From: an uncultured Actinomycetes bacterium
GTDB taxonomy: Bacteria; Actinomycetota; Actinomycetes; Nanopelagicales; Nanopelagicaceae
NCBI GenBank assembly: GCA_903922745.1
Contig: CAIXVA010000074.1
Span: 1 to 9,593 of the forward strand
Direction: 5' to 3'
DNA: 9,593 bases
The position numbers were made by a program, and so were the translations under genes. Under the pieces are notes generated by a model. It saw only the letters and a program-made list of their open reading frames with translations, did not search any database and had not been told where the DNA came from. This document shows positions 7,279 to 9,593 of the stretch, piece by piece. Position 1 is the first letter of the stretch, and each line of letters begins with the position of its first letter.

Positions 7279-7293
7279 GAGCACATAGTGCTC
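7279..7293 (-). promoter_or_regulatory. Perfect hairpin abutting the comF-family start codon
   Basis: On the minus strand GAGCAC-TAT-GTGCTC forms a perfect 6-bp stem with a 3-base loop, ending one base before the ATG at 7278. It occupies the place of the ribosome-binding site, and the alternative GTG start lies inside its 3' arm. It lacks a T-run, so termination is unlikely; translational damping of comF or an operator for a dimeric regulator are possible. Confidence 0.45.
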
Positions 7294-7301
7294 AAAGACT
7301 G

Positions 7302-7311
7302 ATTAATTAAT
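7302..7311. repeat. AT-rich 10-base palindrome between mtrB and comF
   Basis: ATTAATTAAT is a perfect palindrome in the AT-rich gap (7294-7336) between the mtrB stop and the comF-family start. A minus-strand TTTATTAAT within it could supply a -10 element for comF, but no matching -35 is seen, so I call it only as a palindrome. Confidence 0.35.
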
Positions 7312-7336
7312 AAATTTTAAGGTTTACTTGTGGAAA

Positions 7337-8887
7337 TTAAGGTCTGTAATCTTCTGGTTGCAGCTGAATTAGGCGGCGATCAATTGATTCCCAAGTTTTT
7401 CTTGGCAAAGTAACAACAAAGTGGGCGCCTCGCCCTGGGCGTCCCCACACTTCAAGCTCACCATTGTGTAAACGTGCATCTTCTAATGCAATCGAGAGTC
7501 CTAATCCAGTTCCCCCACGTGTTCGAGCTCTTGAAGGATCTGCACGCCAGAATCGATCAAAAACTCTGGTCAATGCACTTTCATCTAATCCAACACCGTA
7601 ATCACGCACACCAACTGCGACATCGTGTTCACTTGCTTCAATCTGAACATCAATTTGAACCTCTTCTGCATGATCAATCGCGTTAGCCAGGAGATTGCGC
7701 AAAATACGCTCCACGCGTCGAATATCGGCTTTAATCATTACTGCGGGCTCTGAAGACTTCACAAATATCTGCGTCTTTCTTCCCTTTGCAACTAGCGCCA
7801 AATCTTCTGCACACCTATTAACCAGCTGCACAATATCGAAATCAACCGCTTCCAGAACTGCTACCTCAGCATCAAATCGTGAAACCTCTAACAGATCTTC
7901 AAGTAAACGTTCAAAGCGATCTAGCTGACCTACTAATAATTCAGCGCTACGGGTTACGGTTGGATCGAAAGTATCCTTTGAAGAATGAATTACTTCTGAT
8001 GCCATGCGCAATGTAGTTAATGGTGTACGTAGTTCGTGAGAAACATCAGACACAAAGCGCTGCTGTACGCGGGAGAGGTTCTCTAATCTTGCAATTTGTT
8101 GCTCTAGCGATTCAGCCATCTCATTAAAAGCATTTCCTAGCGTGGAAATTTCATCCTGCGAATACACTTTCATGCGCTGCCTGAAATCTCCAGCTGTGAA
8201 CTCAGCTGCAATTTGTGCGGCCTCGCGAACAGGTTTTACAACTTGACGCACAACCACCCAAGTAATCAACGTAATTAGAAGAAGTAAAACAATTCCAGCA
8301 ATCAGTAGGTAAGTGTTAATTAGATTAAGAGTCTTTTCTTGATTGGCAAGAGAGAAAACAATGTACATTTCGTATTGGCCAGCATTTGGAATCTGAACTT
8401 TTTGTCCGATTGCTAGTCCAGGAACGCTGATACCTGATAAGTAATGCATGGTTGTATATTGAAAAGTAACATCTTTCCCTTGGCGCACGCGATCACTCAG
8501 TGAAGCCGGAATTGATTTTGGGTCTAGCAAGTTTGATGCAATCTCGTAATTCTTTGCCTTTGTGTTACCAATACTTCTGATAAAAACTACTTCTCGGGTG
8601 TTTTCGTTTGATGTGATCGTTGTGGCTGAACTAATAACATCGTCAACAACTTTTTGAACGATTGCATCTTTTTCACCTTGAGCAAGTAAGAATCGATAAT
8701 CAGCGGTGAAAATTGTTGACCGAGCCTCGACCACAGCCGAATTTAGGTTTACCTCTTTAATACCGCTAGAAAGCCTCGAATTAAGAGCAGATCCAGTTAT
8801 CCAGACAACGCCCATAGAAAGAATTACAGTCGACAGAATTACTTTGAATGCAAGGGAGTTGCGTACTTTCCATAAAATACGGTTCAT
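7337..8887 (-). CDS. mtrB: Sensor histidine kinase MtrB
   Basis: This is the membrane sensor of the MtrAB two-component system, which in actinobacteria couples cell-wall and division status to transcription. The 516 residues show membrane segment 1 at about 13-33, an extracytoplasmic sensor domain of about 160 residues (34-191), membrane segment 2 at about 192-213, HAMP at about 213-265, HisKA with SHELRTPL at 283-290 (phosphoacceptor H284), and a HATPase domain with N-box RNLLANAIDHA (397-407), G1 DYGVGL (429-434), F-box FDRFWR (443-448) and G2 GGTGLGLS (458-465). All catalytic motifs are present. It is slightly shorter than mycobacterial MtrB. It starts 2 bases after the mtrA stop, so the two are co-transcribed and probably translationally coupled. 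The lipoprotein gene lpqB, normally next downstream, is absent. Confidence 0.96.
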   Translation of the reverse strand: MNRILWKVRNSLAFKVILSTVILSMGVVWITGSALNSRLSSGIKEVNLNSAVVEARSTIFTADYRFLLAQGEKDAIVQKVVDDVISSATTITSNENTREVVFIRSIGNTKAKNYEIASNLLDPKSIPASLSDRVRQGKDVTFQYTTMHYLSGISVPGLAIGQKVQIPNAGQYEMYIVFSLANQEKTLNLINTYLLIAGIVLLLLITLITWVVVRQVVKPVREAAQIAAEFTAGDFRQRMKVYSQDEISTLGNAFNEMAESLEQQIARLENLSRVQQRFVSDVSHELRTPLTTLRMASEVIHSSKDTFDPTVTRSAELLVGQLDRFERLLEDLLEVSRFDAEVAVLEAVDFDIVQLVNRCAEDLALVAKGRKTQIFVKSSEPAVMIKADIRRVERILRNLLANAIDHAEEVQIDVQIEASEHDVAVGVRDYGVGLDESALTRVFDRFWRADPSRARTRGGTGLGLSIALEDARLHNGELEVWGRPGRGAHFVVTLPRKTWESIDRRLIQLQPEDYRP

Positions 8888-8889
8888 GA

Positions 8890-9576
8890 TTAGGAACCGC
8901 CCATCACTCCAGCTTTGTACCCAACACCACGAATTGTGATGACAATTTCAGGATGCTCAGCGTCATGTTCGATCTTTGAACGTAGGCGCTGCACATGCAC
9001 ATTTACTAAACGGGTATCTGTGGAATGACGGTATCCCCATACTTCGCTGAGCAATGCATCGCGAGTAAATACTCGACCAGGTTCCTTTGCCAACGCTACA
9101 AGCAGATCAAACTCAAGGCGGGTTAATTGAATCTGCTTACCTGCACGAAGAACTTGGTGGGCTTGAACATCGATTGCAAGATCACCGATGGTTAATAATC
9201 CTGAAATATCAGAATTAGTTCTACGCAAACGTGTACGAATACGTGCGATTAGTTCAGATGGATGACGAAATGGTTTAACCATGTAATCATCCGCGCCTGC
9301 TTCTAATCCTTTTACAACATCTTGCGTGTCACCTTTAGCTGAAAGCATGACGATTGGAACCATTGATTCTGCGCGAATTAATTTGCAGACTTCGATTCCA
9401 TCAAGGCCAGGCAACATAACATCCAACAGCACTAAATCTGGTGGATTGTTACGGAAAACATCCATAACCTCATCGCCACGACTTACTAGATCCACGTCGA
9501 TGCCGGCACCTGTTAAAACGATGCCAAGCATCTCCGCAAGATCCTGGTCGTCATCGACGACCATGACTAAAGTCAT
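8890..9576 (-). CDS. mtrA: Response regulator MtrA (OmpR family)
   Basis: This is a 228-residue DNA-binding response regulator. The receiver domain (about 1-115) has the acidic pair D8/D9, phosphoacceptor D52 in LVLLDVMLPG, S79 in VMLSAKG, Y98 and K101 in DDYMVKPF. The C-terminal winged helix (about 128-228) carries LTRLEFDLLVALAKEPGRVF, VWGYRHSTDTRLVNVHVQRL and the terminal VITIRGVGYKAG, which are near-identical in pattern to known MtrA proteins. MtrA controls cell-wall hydrolases, division and replication-linked genes and is activated by MtrB. The start ATG at 9576 has a GGGAG about 12 bases upstream; a second in-frame ATG at codon 5 would remove part of the first beta strand and is less likely. 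The promoter lies beyond the window. Complete and intact. Confidence 0.97.
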   Translation of the reverse strand: MTLVMVVDDDQDLAEMLGIVLTGAGIDVDLVSRGDEVMDVFRNNPPDLVLLDVMLPGLDGIEVCKLIRAESMVPIVMLSAKGDTQDVVKGLEAGADDYMVKPFRHPSELIARIRTRLRRTNSDISGLLTIGDLAIDVQAHQVLRAGKQIQLTRLEFDLLVALAKEPGRVFTRDALLSEVWGYRHSTDTRLVNVHVQRLRSKIEHDAEHPEIVITIRGVGYKAGVMGGS

Positions 9577-9593
9577 TAGCTACCGTGCTCCCA

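Noticed and set aside
7279..7336. Decayed lpqB remnant after mtrB
   Set aside because: The gap is only 58 bases, AT-rich, and shows no lipobox-like or GerMN-like coding remnant in any frame.
1..9593. Mobile elements, CRISPR arrays, tRNA or rRNA genes
   Set aside because: No transposase-like protein, terminal repeats, regularly spaced direct repeats or tRNA cloverleaf pattern were seen on reading both strands; the window is filled with housekeeping and signalling genes.

Overview
The window is a compact piece of chromosome from an actinobacterium of moderate to low GC (mid-40s percent by eye). The mtrA-mtrB / comF / secA / Rv3235-family / pdtaS gene order, with Rv3235 facing the opposite way, matches the actinobacterial chromosomal backbone (Mycobacterium Rv3246c down to Rv3220c). 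Low GC, gene spacings of 1-60 bases, overlapping genes and loss of usual neighbours suggest a streamlined lineage such as the freshwater acI / Nanopelagicales. That placement is an inference from style, not from a phylogenetic marker.

Right part (about 6570-9593, minus strand, read right to left): mtrA (response regulator) and mtrB (sensor kinase) form a two-gene unit 2 bases apart. A ComF-family phosphoribosyltransferase follows after an AT-rich gap, then secA. Two genes that normally sit here in actinobacteria are missing: lpqB between mtrB and comF, and the ribosome hibernation factor gene (hpf/raiA) between comF and secA. The gaps are 50-60 bases and hold no visible remnant of either.

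Middle (3247-3898): one plus-strand gene encodes an Rv3235-family protein of unknown function. It converges on secA with one base between the two stop codons. It diverges from the next operon across a roughly 120-base intergenic region that holds several palindromes and two DnaA-box-like 9-mers in opposite orientation.

Left part (1-3246, minus strand): a tight four-gene operon encodes a membrane-anchored SAF/CpaB-like protein, a CpaE/TadZ-like member of the ParA/MinD fold whose P-loop has lost both expected lysines, a small DUF6912-like protein, and a PdtaS-like cytosolic histidine kinase cut off by the window edge. No pilus genes are visible, so the CpaB/CpaE-like pair appears to be an orphan module tied to signalling. 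This operon is the best candidate here for undescribed biology.

I saw no tRNA, rRNA, CRISPR array, insertion sequence or phage gene. No gap exceeds 300 bases. Apart from the edge-truncated pdtaS, all genes look intact.
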